Assembly (NCBI GenBank): GCA_016785225.1 | Contig: JAFBJZ010000429.1 | Location: 496,001 to 560,000, forward strand | Length of the DNA: 64,000 bases | Reading direction: 5' to 3' | Source: Psettodes erumei | Lineage: Eukaryota; Chordata; Actinopteri; Pleuronectiformes; Psettodidae | Part shown: one piece after another, positions 46,980 to 59,167 of the stretch | Layout: each line of letters starts with the position of its first letter | Numbering within the stretch: position 1 is the first letter of the stretch | The notes under the pieces: generated by a model | Databases searched by the model: none | What the model saw: only the letters and a program-made list of their open reading frames with translations | What the model was told of the DNA's origin: nothing | Position numbers and translations under genes: made by a program

Positions 46980-49900
46980 ATATGGTAGTGCATGTGGCTG
47001 TGGCAGTGCAGACAGGATTACAGTCCATCATATCTGATCTGAGACTGTTAGATCCCTATATTGAATTACGGACCCCGCGGGGTCTCTGGTTCCGTTATCA
47101 ATTTGCAAACGAATAACGCGGAAATGGGTGAGGGTGTTAGCCGGAGGTGGGTGGGCGGGGTGCGTGCGGCTTTTCAGGCAGGTTCTGGTGGCAGGCGATG
47201 AATCTAATAACAGCCAATTCTTTTTGTCCAAGGGACTGCAAAGTGGCTACACAACTACAGTGCCATGTGTGATTTAGGTATTATGGAGCTTGCCTTTTTC
47301 TCTATTCAGCTGGACGCATGTTCCCATTTTGGAAGGATTACAGCTGCATAAAGCCTTCATTAAACATTCCAAAAACATATTCGTAGACCCACAAATCCTT
47401 TAAAGCAGCACATGAAAAGCCATGGGGGGGAATTTTAAGACGTAATAATAATATAAGACGTTTCTGAGCCAGATTCATGTTGAAATGCCGTTTCCGTGTG
47501 TACTGGTGAAGAAAATATGGACAAATAATAAATAAAAGTACCAAAAATGATTGCATACTGTTTGCCCCATTTTTAATTTATAACTCTCGCTTATCATGTC
47601 GGCATGAAAACGAGCCTCCGGTTGCAAAGTGTAATTGAGACAGTGTTGAACCCCCCCCCCAACACTCATCTGTGTCTAAAGCACGATTATTGAAGCGTGG
47701 AGGGATGCATTAAAGTCACGACTTCAAACTGAGGTACGTGCGGCGTGTGGAACATGATTCCTCACCAGCCCTGCTTCGCACGTAGCATCTGGGAACATGA
47801 CGAGCCCGCAGGAAAAAGTGTGGAGTGCGGAGGTTGCAGCAGTTGGATTGATTCACTGCAATGTGTGGCCTGCTGCCACCCCCGGTGACGGGAAACGTGC
47901 CACGGTGCCCCCGGCCGAGATGGAGAGGCTTGTTGCCGTGCGTGGAGGTGGAGGTCACCTCTTGTCTTTCTCTTTCACCTTCCTCCCACCATCATTCATG
48001 CCTCTATACTTAGTTTCTCTTTTTTTTCTCGTCCTCTATTTAAAGGCACCCTCCTGCTGCTCTCTTTGCTCATGTTCTTCTTTGTGGGGCTCCTTCATTC
48101 ACCTCACGTCGACGACAGTATGAATACCAGCCAATGAGAGCTCTTATCTCAGAAGTATACGGGAAGAGATAAGAGTATCATTCATCATACCGTATTAACT
48201 ACTGTCACCACTTCCTCCAAAAGAATTCCCGAGGAAATTATGACGAGAAACCTACACTATTTCATTATTATTATCAGTTCTGCTGCTTTTTTCTATGTAA
48301 GCCTCTGAAATTGTTCAGTCCTTCATGTTCTGCCTAGGTGTGATGTGCTTAGTCATCGCCATCCATGACAGCTCTGTGCTCCTCATAATCATATCCATTC
48401 ACATCTTGTTGCACCTCAGTATCAAACAGGACTGCACTTGGGTAATCACATCTGTAATTGTGCTAAGTGTTACATAATGTAACGTCTCAAATCCACAAGT
48501 GGAGGATATACCGATTTCAGTCGGCATGCAAGAATTCCAGGCAATTCTTGGTGCAAAAAAAAAAAAAGGCGACCCTTTCAACTCACTCCTTCAAAAGGCA
48601 GACACTGTCTTCCCACCAGATTTCTAAGCGTGACTTTAGCAGTGTCTCAGATAATGCCCTGAAAATTAAAAAGTCATCTCTTGAGAATGGGACTGTCCCA
48701 CACTCTTTCAACGCTGCAGCTTGTTGAGTCCTCCAAGACAACCCAACCTCGACAGTGAGGTTCCCCTGTAACTTTCCCTTTTTTCTCCCTGACTGTGGGA
48801 CGTTTTATGAGACGCTTTACATAAAGGGATTAGCAACTTTGTGATTAAAACCTTATCTGAGACTTATTGTAATACCATCGCCAGTGATGTTCAAGTTGCA
48901 GTTCTCTTGGAGGTTCGTCTCAATTTTCACGCAGGATGTTTTACGTGAGGGAAACTGCCATCACGCCTTCCTTAAAGCGACAGAACATTCAACAGTCATG
49001 GAAACTAAAAAAGAGAGCGCCCATCATACCAGCTGAAGAGGAATGATAAGCTATTTTAACACGGGCTCCGCGTATCATCAGACCAAACTTTAAAGTACTT
49101 TTGATGGTACGTAAAGCTATACGTGGCTGAGGTTCACCCTGCACGGCAGACTCCAAGTTATTTTTCTGTTTGTCCGCCATCAGTCAGCTCCTCCTCTATG
49201 GATTTGTTAGATCTTGAGAACCAGGAAACGGGAGATGCAGAACTCCGCTCCCGTGGAAACTGTGGAATAATATCCCGAAGGATGTGAAGGAGGCAACTTC
49301 AGCGAGGCAGCTTGAAAGATGTCTATTTTTGTGAGCTTTCATCTCCTCTTTTAAGTTGAAATGTACCAATCCGTGTTTTGATACCTCAAATGAAGGCCGC
49401 CGCGTGTAAAAATACCGTATTGTTATTAATAAAATATCCACATAGGGATATAGATTTAATCCAGCTCCAAATAATAAGCGCCGTCTTGTTTGGGTTTTTG
49501 AAGAATTCACGTGGCAGGTTATTCAATATAAACTAATGGATTTTGCGAAGTTCCAGCAGATGCCGTTGTTTTCAGACAGCGTGTCAGGAGCCTCAGGTGT
49601 GCCGATCACGGCGCTGATGAATGGCCAGAGAGGGAGGCCCGGCGGAGAGGGAGATGGATGCAGGGATCCACCAAGGTCCTCTCGTGTTATTTTCACGGGG
49701 GCGTGCGCAGCTTGTCTCATGTGGAAATCCATGCATGGTAAAGCCTCATCCGCGGGGATAATGTCAACTCACTCACAGAGATAACAAGACAAAAGCCCTT
49801 GCCTTGCGCTCACTCCAGTGTTTCATATTCCCCTAATCTGCTATCTTACATGGCTCTGTTCTGTGGATTTGTTGCCCGAGCTTGCCGATTAACACAAACA

Positions 49901-50112
49901 TTTACACACATGTGCACGTGTGCACGCACTTTGTACTGTGTAGCCTTGCCGGGCCGGTCACTTTTATCAGAGACGGCGGACAGAAAAGACATGTATTTTA
50001 TTTCAATACATGAAACGCCCTGTGCTGTTGGTCGGTTAAGCTGTTATTGAACAGTTCATCATCAGTGGGGAGTAAACAAATTTATCAGCCTTCATCATTA
50101 TTAAATATTACT

Positions 50113-50338
50113 CAGTGTTTCCCCTAGGTTGGCTGCTTTGGGATGGCAGGTGGTCCCGGGGGGGGGCAGGAGATCTGCTAGCATGACCTAGCCTCCCCAG
50201 CAGCAGAGCAGCTAGCATCCTTGCCATTGTAAAAGTGTTATAAAGGGATTTATAACACTTGTTGGAACGCTTTTATTGCACTTTATGTAATGAGTTGTCA
50301 AACGGTCTCTCCACTGCTCGGCTGCATTGGGGGGGCAA

Positions 50339-50381
<43 letters not shown>

Positions 50382-50556
50382 ACAGGAGGCAGAGGAGAGA
50401 AGTAAATGCCACCGCACATGACGGCAAAACGCAGTAGAGACTTTTATACTGAGCTGAAACAAAACAAGGACACATAAATTAACTGAATAAAGGAGTGTTT
50501 GGTTTCATTATTTTTTTTCCCTTTAGATTTCTTGGGGGGCCGGCGGAGAAATGCTG
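50113..50556. mobile_element. Candidate non-autonomous hAT-type element
   Basis: The left end cagtgtttcccctagg is typical of hAT transposon termini in fish. The right end ggagaaatgctg is an imperfect inverse of it. Both ends are flanked by G-rich blocks, and an ATATTA-containing sequence lies directly outside each end as a possible degraded 8-base target duplication. There is no transposase frame; the interior holds a CA microsatellite. Confidence 0.4.
50340..50376. repeat. CA microsatellite
   Basis: About 18 uninterrupted CA units inside the candidate hAT-type element. Confidence 0.95.
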
Positions 50557-52864
50557 TTATATTATTTTAGCCTTGGGTTTAAGTGTACCAGATGTTTTAT
50601 AACTCATGGCAAGTTGATTGAGCAAGCTTAAGTGTAGAATTTCTCTGCTTTCGAAGTTAAACAGAGGAACAAGTTGTCAATTATCTCCTTGTGAAACTGC
50701 GAGTGTGGGTTTCTGGTGTGTGTCTTTGTGTGCGAGCGTGTTTGAAGTACTGTAGTCCTCCAGCGGCGCGGTGTACGGATCAAAAGATCATAAAAGGACA
50801 TTTGGCAGTGTAGTTCATGCTCAAAGTGGCCTAAGAGATCCGAGGTTTAAGAACACTGAATCTTCACTAGACTGAGAAGCGCATCCATCACATTCACACC
50901 CGGCCCGTCAAGACAACTCGGTGAATTATATATTGAAAGTTCGCCCCAGCCCCACCCTTCTGAACATCCAGGCAGAGACATCTTTCTCTCTGTCTCCCCC
51001 TTCCATCTGATGTGCTGCATTGAATCATTGATAGGACATCCACAACAACAGCGCTCCTCCCTATAAAACACCTGTCACAGACAGCCTGAAAGGAATATAA
51101 CTAGAGCGAGATGTGGAATCTCTTTTGATCTTCTGAAGAGTGAGGATGCGGCGAAAACAATGCATATTGGAGCTTGTAGGCAAATAATGGCAGGGTTGCC
51201 GCAGCTACTGATATGACACTTTAAAAATGTTATTTCAGGGCCGTGTTTTTGTCCAATAACCGACAGAAAGTAGCAACATAAATTCCCAATGTCATAACTT
51301 CATGAAAGAACTCCAGTACGACGGTGACATACTCTCGGAGTGTTTTCTTTCTTTTTTTTTTTCTTTTACTCCGGTGTGTCTTCTCCTGTTACGTATCTAT
51401 ACTCACCAAGGAAATGGAAACACCGAACCCTATCATGTATTTTTTCCATGACGTCCATTAATGGAATGGAACGAAGGGCTCGGTGAGAGTGAGACACTGC
51501 CGTCACAGCCGCTAATATGCTCCCCTCTCTCAGTCATCAAGTATACTCTTTGATCTCAGCTGGAGTCAGGGATGCTTCAGGGATATGATGGAATATTTTA
51601 TTGCAGTTGTAGGAAAGCAGTTGGCGGGGGTTGCCTCAGTTGGACGGTTTCACCCTCTCCCCCTCGTAGTAACTTAAAGCTTTAAAGCCTGAGCGAGGTA
51701 CCCAAGTGACTATTTTGCATGTTGTTACTCCTAAACCGTCTGTTTTACAAAAGGAACCGCTTTCCTCTGGTTTTGCAAAGTGTGTGTGTTGAATAAGGTT
51801 GGTACGGGACTGGGCGGGGGCTGAGGGGGTTAGTGAAGACGAGAAAGAGTCGGTTGGCATTACAGAGAATAATGAAGATTAAGCTGAGACCGGGTCGCAG
51901 GGAGATTGGAGGGTCAGTGTGTTAGATCAATGTGCGGAGAGAAGTGAAGATGGATGGAGGTGAGCGCAGACGGATTTCCTGTTTCTCAGAAGTGGAAACC
52001 ATCTTAATTATAAGAAGCCACATTTCTCTGAGTGGCCACATCACGCCTTGATCAGATAAGAAAATAGAGCGTGAGGCATAACTCACGGATTTCCTCTTGG
52101 CAGAGGGTTTGGAAGAGTTTTTAAGTTGGAGGATTTTGGACCGCAAACAGCAGGATCCCTCCACACAATCACAATATGCCTTTTGTAGTTAACCTGCTGC
52201 CAAAGTCCCTGGGTTTAATGAAGTAGAAAAGATGCTGACTCCCAACTGTTACCTGTCACTTATCACGGGTCACTCGAACAGCATTTTCCTTTCATGTGCA
52301 CTTCTAAGCAAACCATACAGTATATTATATAGCATGTACTTATAATTAGGGCGGTGCTTTCGTGTTGGGTCACATCCAGGGCAGGGCCATCAAACGCTGG
52401 TCAGAAAATAGACCAGCACTTGTTCTTTGGTAATCCACAACAGCTGGTGTGTGTGTGTGTGTGTGTGTGCTTGCGTGCGTACACATACACACACGGCGGG
52501 TACTGTGTGTCTGTGTGGAGACGGAGAGAGGCGATAGCAGGGGGCCAGATGGGTCCAGCTGTGGATCTGGTGGCCTAGATAAAGACTAGAATGGGTGCCA
52601 CCGCCATCATCAGGTGCCAGCAGAACGTTTAGAGTAGGTGTTAAAAGCTCGAAGGCCTTGATGGGTCCAAACATCCAGCAGGGAGAGAGCGAGGGAGAGA
52701 GCGAGGGAGCGCTCAGAGGCTGCTTCTTTCTCAGGTCTATAATGCAGAATTTAAAGAAGTGGGCGGCACCGGTCCATTTAAGGCTCAAATCACCATTACA
52801 GCTTTGATGTATCAATCAGGAAATCATACTTAACTATTTATCTGCTCAACTGGGGCAGAAAGTA
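50557..52864 (+). other. nrg3 intron 1, no exon seen
   Basis: Intron sequence. Contains a T-rich run (51347-51366), a TG microsatellite (52447-52469) and a short tandem of gagcgagggaga units (52683-52712). Confidence 0.55.
52447..52469. repeat. TG microsatellite
   Basis: About 11 GT units. Confidence 0.95.
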
Positions 52865-52975
52865 ATGGTTTAAATTATTGATGAACTATTTCTTTGAATG
52901 ATTAATTAATTTTGTAAAAAAAAAAAGTGGGAAATTACTTCTTCCCAGAAGCTAAGATGAGTGTAAATATAAACA
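52865..52975 (+). mobile_element. Partial copy of the fish tttggcattttt-type repeat
   Basis: Contains attattgatgaactatttct, gattaattaattttg and aaattacttcttcccagaag, which follow the order of the family seen at 15205-15525 (its attaatcg head and aatttcccagagcccaag block). Confidence 0.4.
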
Positions 52976-52985
52976 ATGCGCAATA

Positions 52986-53245
52986 TTTGGGCTGCAACTA
53001 ACAATTTCTCTTCCTCATTTATCAGTTACTCTACTGATTACATTTTTGCATAATCATTAATGAAATGTCAAAAATTAGTAAATAGTGATGTTTTCAGATT
53101 CATCACTTAAGTGACTTCACTGAGATCTAAATAATATAAAGCAGATTAAATCAGCAGCCCTCGACGAATGACTATAAAACAATCAATGACCAACATTTTG
53201 TCCTGTCTGTCAGCTGATCGACTAATCAGCTCTCGATGTCCTAAC
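52986..53245 (+). mobile_element. Second partial copy of the same fish repeat
   Basis: Begins tttgggctgcaactaacaat, which is the family's typical start, followed by ctgattacatttttgcataa and gaaatgtcaaaaattag. It ends near 53205-53235 with tcagctgatcgactaatcag, matching the family end. The centre is deleted or replaced. Confidence 0.55.
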
Positions 53246-53792
53246 TCATCCTTTTGTCTGCGGGAGAAAAACGTGTCAAACGTAGCTTTCGAGTCCGGCC
53301 AGACAGTGCCCGCAGTGACGGTGCCCGGCGACCATTTCAGAGACCCTCAGCACACAGCCCACTCCCACGCCAACACTTAAATTGCCATTATGAAAGGAGA
53401 GGTGGGGAGCTGGTGCTGGCCTGAAGAGGAGGAGGAGGAGGAGGTGAGGCAGCCGGTCTCTGTCCTTTTTCCAGGGAACTCTAGGACAGCCACAGCCTTC
53501 ACCAGCACCCCAGGGAGAAGGAAGACAGATTAATGCAGAGGCTTTAATATTTCAGATGAAAATGTATTACTGCTCTCTCGCTCTTTCTTCTCCCTTTCTC
53601 TCTCCCTGGCTCAGAGACATGGGCCTCAATTTTCCTTTGCTCTCTCCCGCTCCCTTTCTCATGTCGTCCTCTCTGGCTAGAAGCATGGATGTGTTTTGCT
53701 GAGGGGTAGATTCCCCCGTCCGAAGCATCTCTGTCTACTGGTTGTGACAGGAAGTGGTAGATCAGCAGGAGACAAACCTAAATGAATAGCAG

Positions 53793-53880
53793 AGTGTGTG
53801 TCTGTGTGTGTGTGTGTGTGGGGCGGCCTCGTCCGTCTGTCCGTCTGTCTGTCTGTCTGTCTGCCGGCCTGCCTGCCTGC
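53793..53880. repeat. TG and TCTG/TGCC compound microsatellite
   Basis: A TG run (53793-53820) is followed by about seven gtct/tccg units and four cctg units. Confidence 0.93.
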
Positions 53881-54254
53881 AGTGTTGGTACACTTGCAAC
53901 TGAAAGCTCTTGACCTTGCTACCAACCCGCCGCTGTCTTATCTTTGCTTAGCATGTCATATCTGTATGTCACCTTGGATGAGATATGCCGCTGTTCTGTC
54001 CACTCATGTCCCTGCCATGAAAGCCTCTCCGAGAGACACGACGCCAAGCCCGGCTTCGGCGCCCGGGCAGCCGCTGTCCCGCGGCTTCAGAAAAATCCAT
54101 TGTGATCACATTTTTCATCTGATCCGTTGGCATCTATCCTGGCTTAAGACTAAAGGTTCAACATATCATATATCAAAGAATACATAGATTTCCAACGTGT
54201 GTGCTGACAAGTAAATCCAGCCTAAGAAGATTAGAAGAGACAGACCTTCTCCAC

Positions 54255-54271
54255 GTGTGTGTGTGTGTGTG
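54255..54271. repeat. Short TG microsatellite
   Basis: About eight GT units. Confidence 0.9.
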
Positions 54272-54419
54272 AGATCAGGACACACAAAGGAGCTCCATGA
54301 ACGTAGGCTCATGGGGTCTGTCGTAGGGAGACGCGTGGACAACGCACCAAGCTTTTAGAAAGATGGGAAATATAGCACCTCATTTAATAACAGAGACATT
54401 AACAGGTCTTTTTTCTAAA

Positions 54420-54480
54420 GCAGTGGTTCTTAGTGTTTTGGGCCAAAACAGACACTGAAAAGAAAGAGTGATGCACAGAG
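54420..54480 (+). mobile_element. Possible end fragment of a hAT-type transposon
   Basis: cagtggttcttagtgttttg resembles the familiar hAT terminus cagtggttctcaaacttttt. No opposite end or target duplication was found. Confidence 0.25.
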
Positions 54481-55353
54481 GTATTAAAAGAACTGGTGTT
54501 ATCCAAGTAAGTGGTCTTCAGGCGTCAACATTTTGAAAGCACATTGTGTGCATTAGAGGCATTAGATTGTTCTGTCAGAGAAGTCAGGGTCTAATGGCCA
54601 AGGCTGCAGCAGTTAAAAATATTTTCCTTCGACAAAATCTGGGCATGGTGACTCCGGTATGGTACGATAGCGGGTTATTACAAATATGGCGACAGCTACT
54701 CTGCTAAGTATTTCCTCAGTGACTGAACGATGATCGATGATTAAATGAAAATGTCTTGTCTGATGTTATCATTTGCCTTTTTTCATTTATATAGTCCCAG
54801 ATGGTGCAAATTAGTACAATCCAAGCCATTTCTGAGTGGGTATCAGAGACTAATGAGAAGAAGCCTTTCTGCAGTTCCAGCTGCGGCCACTGAGACACAT
54901 TTCATGCCGAGCTCAGAGCTGCTCCTGGAGGCTCGGGTGGATGTTGCTCTGATTAAGTCACGTTCTGAAAGAACACATTAGCACATTGGGTGGTTCTTGA
55001 CGCACAAGTAGCCTGAGTGTGTTTTGTGAAGCGCACTCTCTCCGCAGTGTTTCATTTAACACCCATCCACCGCATTAGTACATGTACGGGTCAGGGTCAC
55101 CGTGAAAACATGGCAACCAGAGCAGCCCTCACATGCTGTTCGTCATCGAGTCTTGGAGGTGGTGGTGGTGGGGGGGGCACTGCTGGGAAATGTATTCCCT
55201 GCAGTGTAGCTTGGGTCAGACCCGGGGTCTCCCCCCAGGTACGTCTCCTCCTGGCCCAGTAAACCTCCAAAGGGAGATCTCGCAGGTGCCCAGGTCAGCC
55301 CCACGACTGCAGTGGTTTTTCAATCAGGAGCTTGTCTTGGCAGGTTCATTCTT

Positions 55354-55376
55354 TCTCTCTCTCTCTCTCTCTCTCT
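55354..55376. repeat. CT microsatellite
   Basis: About 11 uninterrupted TC units. Confidence 0.95.
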
Positions 55377-55573
55377 GCCACTTCCCTTTTTTCCTTCAGA
55401 TGGTTTTCAGTTGATGCATAATATTTAAGATGTCATTCTTCATCTACCTCTGCTCTCGGGGGCCTGAGGCAGTTTGTTCGGAGAACGAAGTCCTCTTCGT
55501 CCTCGCTTCCAGAGCTGCGCGTCACGTGCACAAGAGCGCACACGTGCCTACCTAGGCACACGGGAAGACACAT

Positions 55574-55625
55574 GCTCTCTCTCTCTCTCGCTCTCTCTCT
55601 CTCATACACACACACACACACACAC
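55574..55625. repeat. CT followed by CA microsatellite
   Basis: CT units with one CG break (55574-55603), then about ten CA units. Nearby, 55686-55702 (CA) and 55820-55841 (CT) make this a microsatellite cluster; the open frames over it are by-products. Confidence 0.95.
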
Positions 55626-58600
55626 ATGCATAGCGAAAGCACCGATTTCCTCCCCCAGTCCGTCCACCTCTCCCTCCCTCCGTGGCACACACACACACAC
55701 ACCTCCGCAATTCATCTCCCCGGGGGCCTCCTGCCTCGCTCGCTCTCTCCAAGCCAAACAGTGTGCTAATGTGCTGACGTGTTTGACACACGCCCTCCCC
55801 CTTGTCTGTCCCCCATTTCTTCTCTCTCTCTCTCTCTCTCCTTCGCATTGCTCCCCCTTATCACATTTTGTCACAGCTCGCTCCCCGATCCCCGCCATCT
55901 CCGTGAACACACATGCTGAAAGGCTCATGCGCACGTGTTCATTTGCCATGCCAGAGCATTTAAATTAAATGTTTGCCACGACAATTGAGGTAATGAACAG
56001 AATGAAGAAAGTAATGAAGATACTTTTAACAGGGAGTGGAACCTGAGCAGAAGGTGCAGGCTTAATTGCCAGCAATTTCATTGAATTTAAGATTTAGAGT
56101 GTCTGTAAAGTGGGCTCCGATTTATAAGGAGATACTGGCGGCTATTTGGATGCTTGGCTAAAAAGTACTTTGTCTTCATAGTGTTTTAGATGTGAGTGTA
56201 GTAAAACTTAAATGTTTATTGTAAATGTTCGCTGCAATGCATAAACAGTTGGTTATTTATGTGGATTCAGTTTTACGGTATCTATTCGTCAATCTTCAGC
56301 TTTGTTAAATTGTTAATGTCGAATACATCTCCCAGAGGACTCAAAACACTACTTCTTTTTTTCCTTCCTTCATCGCATGCTCTCTGCTCTTCAGGCATGT
56401 GCATAATGAAACGACACACAGTTGTTTTTCTTCATACGGAGTGACAGCGCACAACATCACGACTGAGAGACAATCAAATGTGGATATAAGAATCAAATAA
56501 TAGAAAAGATATTAGATATTAATCTTGGGCCGCACATCCAGGAAGGGCTATATTATACGACACGCTGAGCGTGTAGCTTTTTGCCACCATTCCTCTTGTG
56601 CTAACCTTTAAACCTCTGCACATTTCTTCTGCCTGTGTTCTTGCCTTGCTCGGCTTGGGCTCTCTGTGCGGGCAGTTCCATCTTTAATACCGCTGCCATA
56701 GCTGCCTCGCTCTGACGCAGCGTTACGAACGGAATTGCAGCCCCGCCGTCTTATCTCGCCCTCCCCTCAAAAATAAAGTCGGTCGCCCCAGTCAAGGAGC
56801 TGTCCGGCGCTGAGAGCTGGCAACGCAGGCGGCGGCACTACCTGAGCTTTTAGAGGTCAGCACGAGTCAGCAGAAGACAGGCTGCAACAGGAGCGTGGCG
56901 TTGAGAGAGGCAGACAGACACACAGAGAGCAGCTGGCCGGGAAGAGAGTGGAGGGGGGGGGGCCAAGAGGTGAAGCCAGAAAGGGAGAGAAATGTGAGGG
57001 CAGAGGGATGGAGGACAAAATGGGGAATGGAGCAACGAGAGTATCATTCTCAGTTACACTGTTTCACATGGTGGAGCCCCTCTTTAAAAGGCCAATTACT
57101 CTGTAATAGTCCTGGGCTGACTAGGTGATTTCTCACTGTGCTGAGTGGAATGGCAGAGCAGGAGTGGAGTCAGTCCAGTGGAGAGACCCAATCATCATTG
57201 CACTGGAGTGAAGGGAGTCAGGGGACATGCACACACACACATCTATATATGAGTGTGTGTGTGCGTAGGTGTTCATGAACAGTTTTTTTTGCGCAACTGT
57301 CAGTAGTCCAATGAATTCATTATTGAATGTGACCTTCAAGCACTACAAGCGCTCTTCAGTTACGCCGAAATGTTGCGTATGTGTGTGCTTACATGCCTGT
57401 GAATGAAATACGCCTCTCCGGGGAATAATTACGTGTCCCCTTCTGATACAGTTACAATACAGCATGCTGCGAGACAATACCAGAGGCTGGACTGAATTCA
57501 CTTTTCAAATCCAGGAAAACTGAATTGGATTTTATTTTTTCTGGATTTGTTGCAGTTTTTGGTTTCTGTATTAAATGTTTAATTGAAAGTGAATTCAATT
57601 TTTTTTAAAAAGAAAAAAAGAAATAAGCTTAGCAGCCATAAATTGACAGCCATGATAAATGGTGGTTCACTGTCGCCTTTTCCCCGACCGAATCACGCTC
57701 GCCTCTACCCACAATCAAATCCCTTTTATTTCTCTGTGTGCCACTCTATTTATTTTTTCCAGCCCCTTTTGTCTTTTCCTGCCGTCATGCTTGCACAACG
57801 TGGTGGTGCTGTGGGCTCACCACAGACAGTATTCCATTCTAATTAGTCGCTTTTCACGTAGGGATTTAAGCTCGTTCCACCGCTACACTCATGTCACTTT
57901 GGACAAGAACATCCAGTGCAGTATGCCTAAAATATAAATGGACAGGTCTGAGAGGATTGCGGTGCTACACAACAGCAGCAATAACACATCCCAACAATGA
58001 AATATTACAGCCACACAACATGCCGGCTAATATGGTCCACTGCCTTCATGATAAAATACATCACTAATTGAAAGAAGGAACCTTGAATCTTATTAGCTGC
58101 CACATATCTTAATGTAGCTTCAGGGCCATTAGGTATGAATGACCAAAAACAGCCAATCAGGTGAGGAGAGCTGTTGAAGTCAGCCAATAAAAAAGGAAAT
58201 CCTGAGTGGGACTGTGTATTACTTAGGTGCTGCTTTGGTTTCCGCTTTATTTTTCTTTTCTTTTTTCATTTTAAAATATACACACATCACTCTGGGCATC
58301 AATGGATTTCCATCATTCATTCATAAAAAGGAGATACTTACACCCACTCACAAAGACCTGCTGACTGATTTCAGCAGATTAAAATGAGAAATCACATCAG
58401 TGGAAGAAAAGCCACCATGTTGTATCTTTAAGAAGGAACGATGGACTGCTTTGCGAAACATCTAATCAGGAAGGTGCGATGAACTTAACCTATACTTACG
58501 CTGTTGAGAAGATTGAGCAATCTGACAGACTGAGAATCTGAAGATCTGAGAATAACCTCTAGCGCTCATCCTCTAAGCACAGACAATCAGGAAACAGCGT

Positions 58601-59097
58601 GGGTGGGGGGTTGGAATTGATTTACTAACCTTTAGTAGCCGCTGGTCATCTGAAAAAAATATTAGACTCTTTATAGATCACACTGATGTACACCACACTA
58701 AGCTCGTGATGTATGCTGCAGCACACACAAATAAACAACGTGCTGCTGACTTTTTGAGTTTGTCGACAGGCACGATTTTCAAACATCACAAGTAATCTAA
58801 TTTGATTGTTCCTGGAAAACAAAAGGGCATAATCAATGCACAGTGACAGAGAATTCCCCGACCTCCCAGACTGACTTTAATGGTTCCTCCGCTGCCGCTC
58901 CCTTCTAAAAGCCAACTTACCACAAGCTAATGGTTGCGTATGAATGTTTAAACACATATGGATGGCATCAAAGATTTTCAGATGTGCGTGACAGCCCCCA
59001 TTCCATCGCTCGTGGCCCTTGCTGGCCTCCACTAAAGATCCTTGAGTGAGAAGTCATGCTGAAAGGACCAGATGACACTGTTGCTGCTGCATTAGTA

Positions 59098-59167
59098 GTG
59101 TGTGTGTGTCTGCGTGTAGACACACACACACTCTCTCTCTACACTCACAAGGGGAGTGTAGAGAGAG
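59098..59167. repeat. Two adjacent perfect hairpins
   Basis: gtgtgtgtgtgtc (59098-59110) pairs with gacacacacacac (59119-59131) across an 8-base loop. Directly after it, ctctctctacactc (59133-59146) pairs with gagtgtagagagag (59154-59167) across a 7-base loop. All 27 pairs are perfect. Confidence 0.9.

Larger units (their letters stand above)
44613..50112 (+). other. nrg3 intron 1, no exon seen
   Basis: Intron sequence with a GA tract (44656-44675), a CpG cluster (45380-45490), a poly-C/CA tract (46567-46613), a TG microsatellite (46687-46772), a CTCF-like site (46964) and a paired GATA inverted repeat (48141-48175). Short frames show no recognisable product. Confidence 0.55.

Noticed and set aside
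55433..55968. Overlapping open frames of up to 164 codons on both strands
   Set aside because: They are products of CT and CA microsatellites (Ser/Leu, Thr/His and Arg/Glu repeats).
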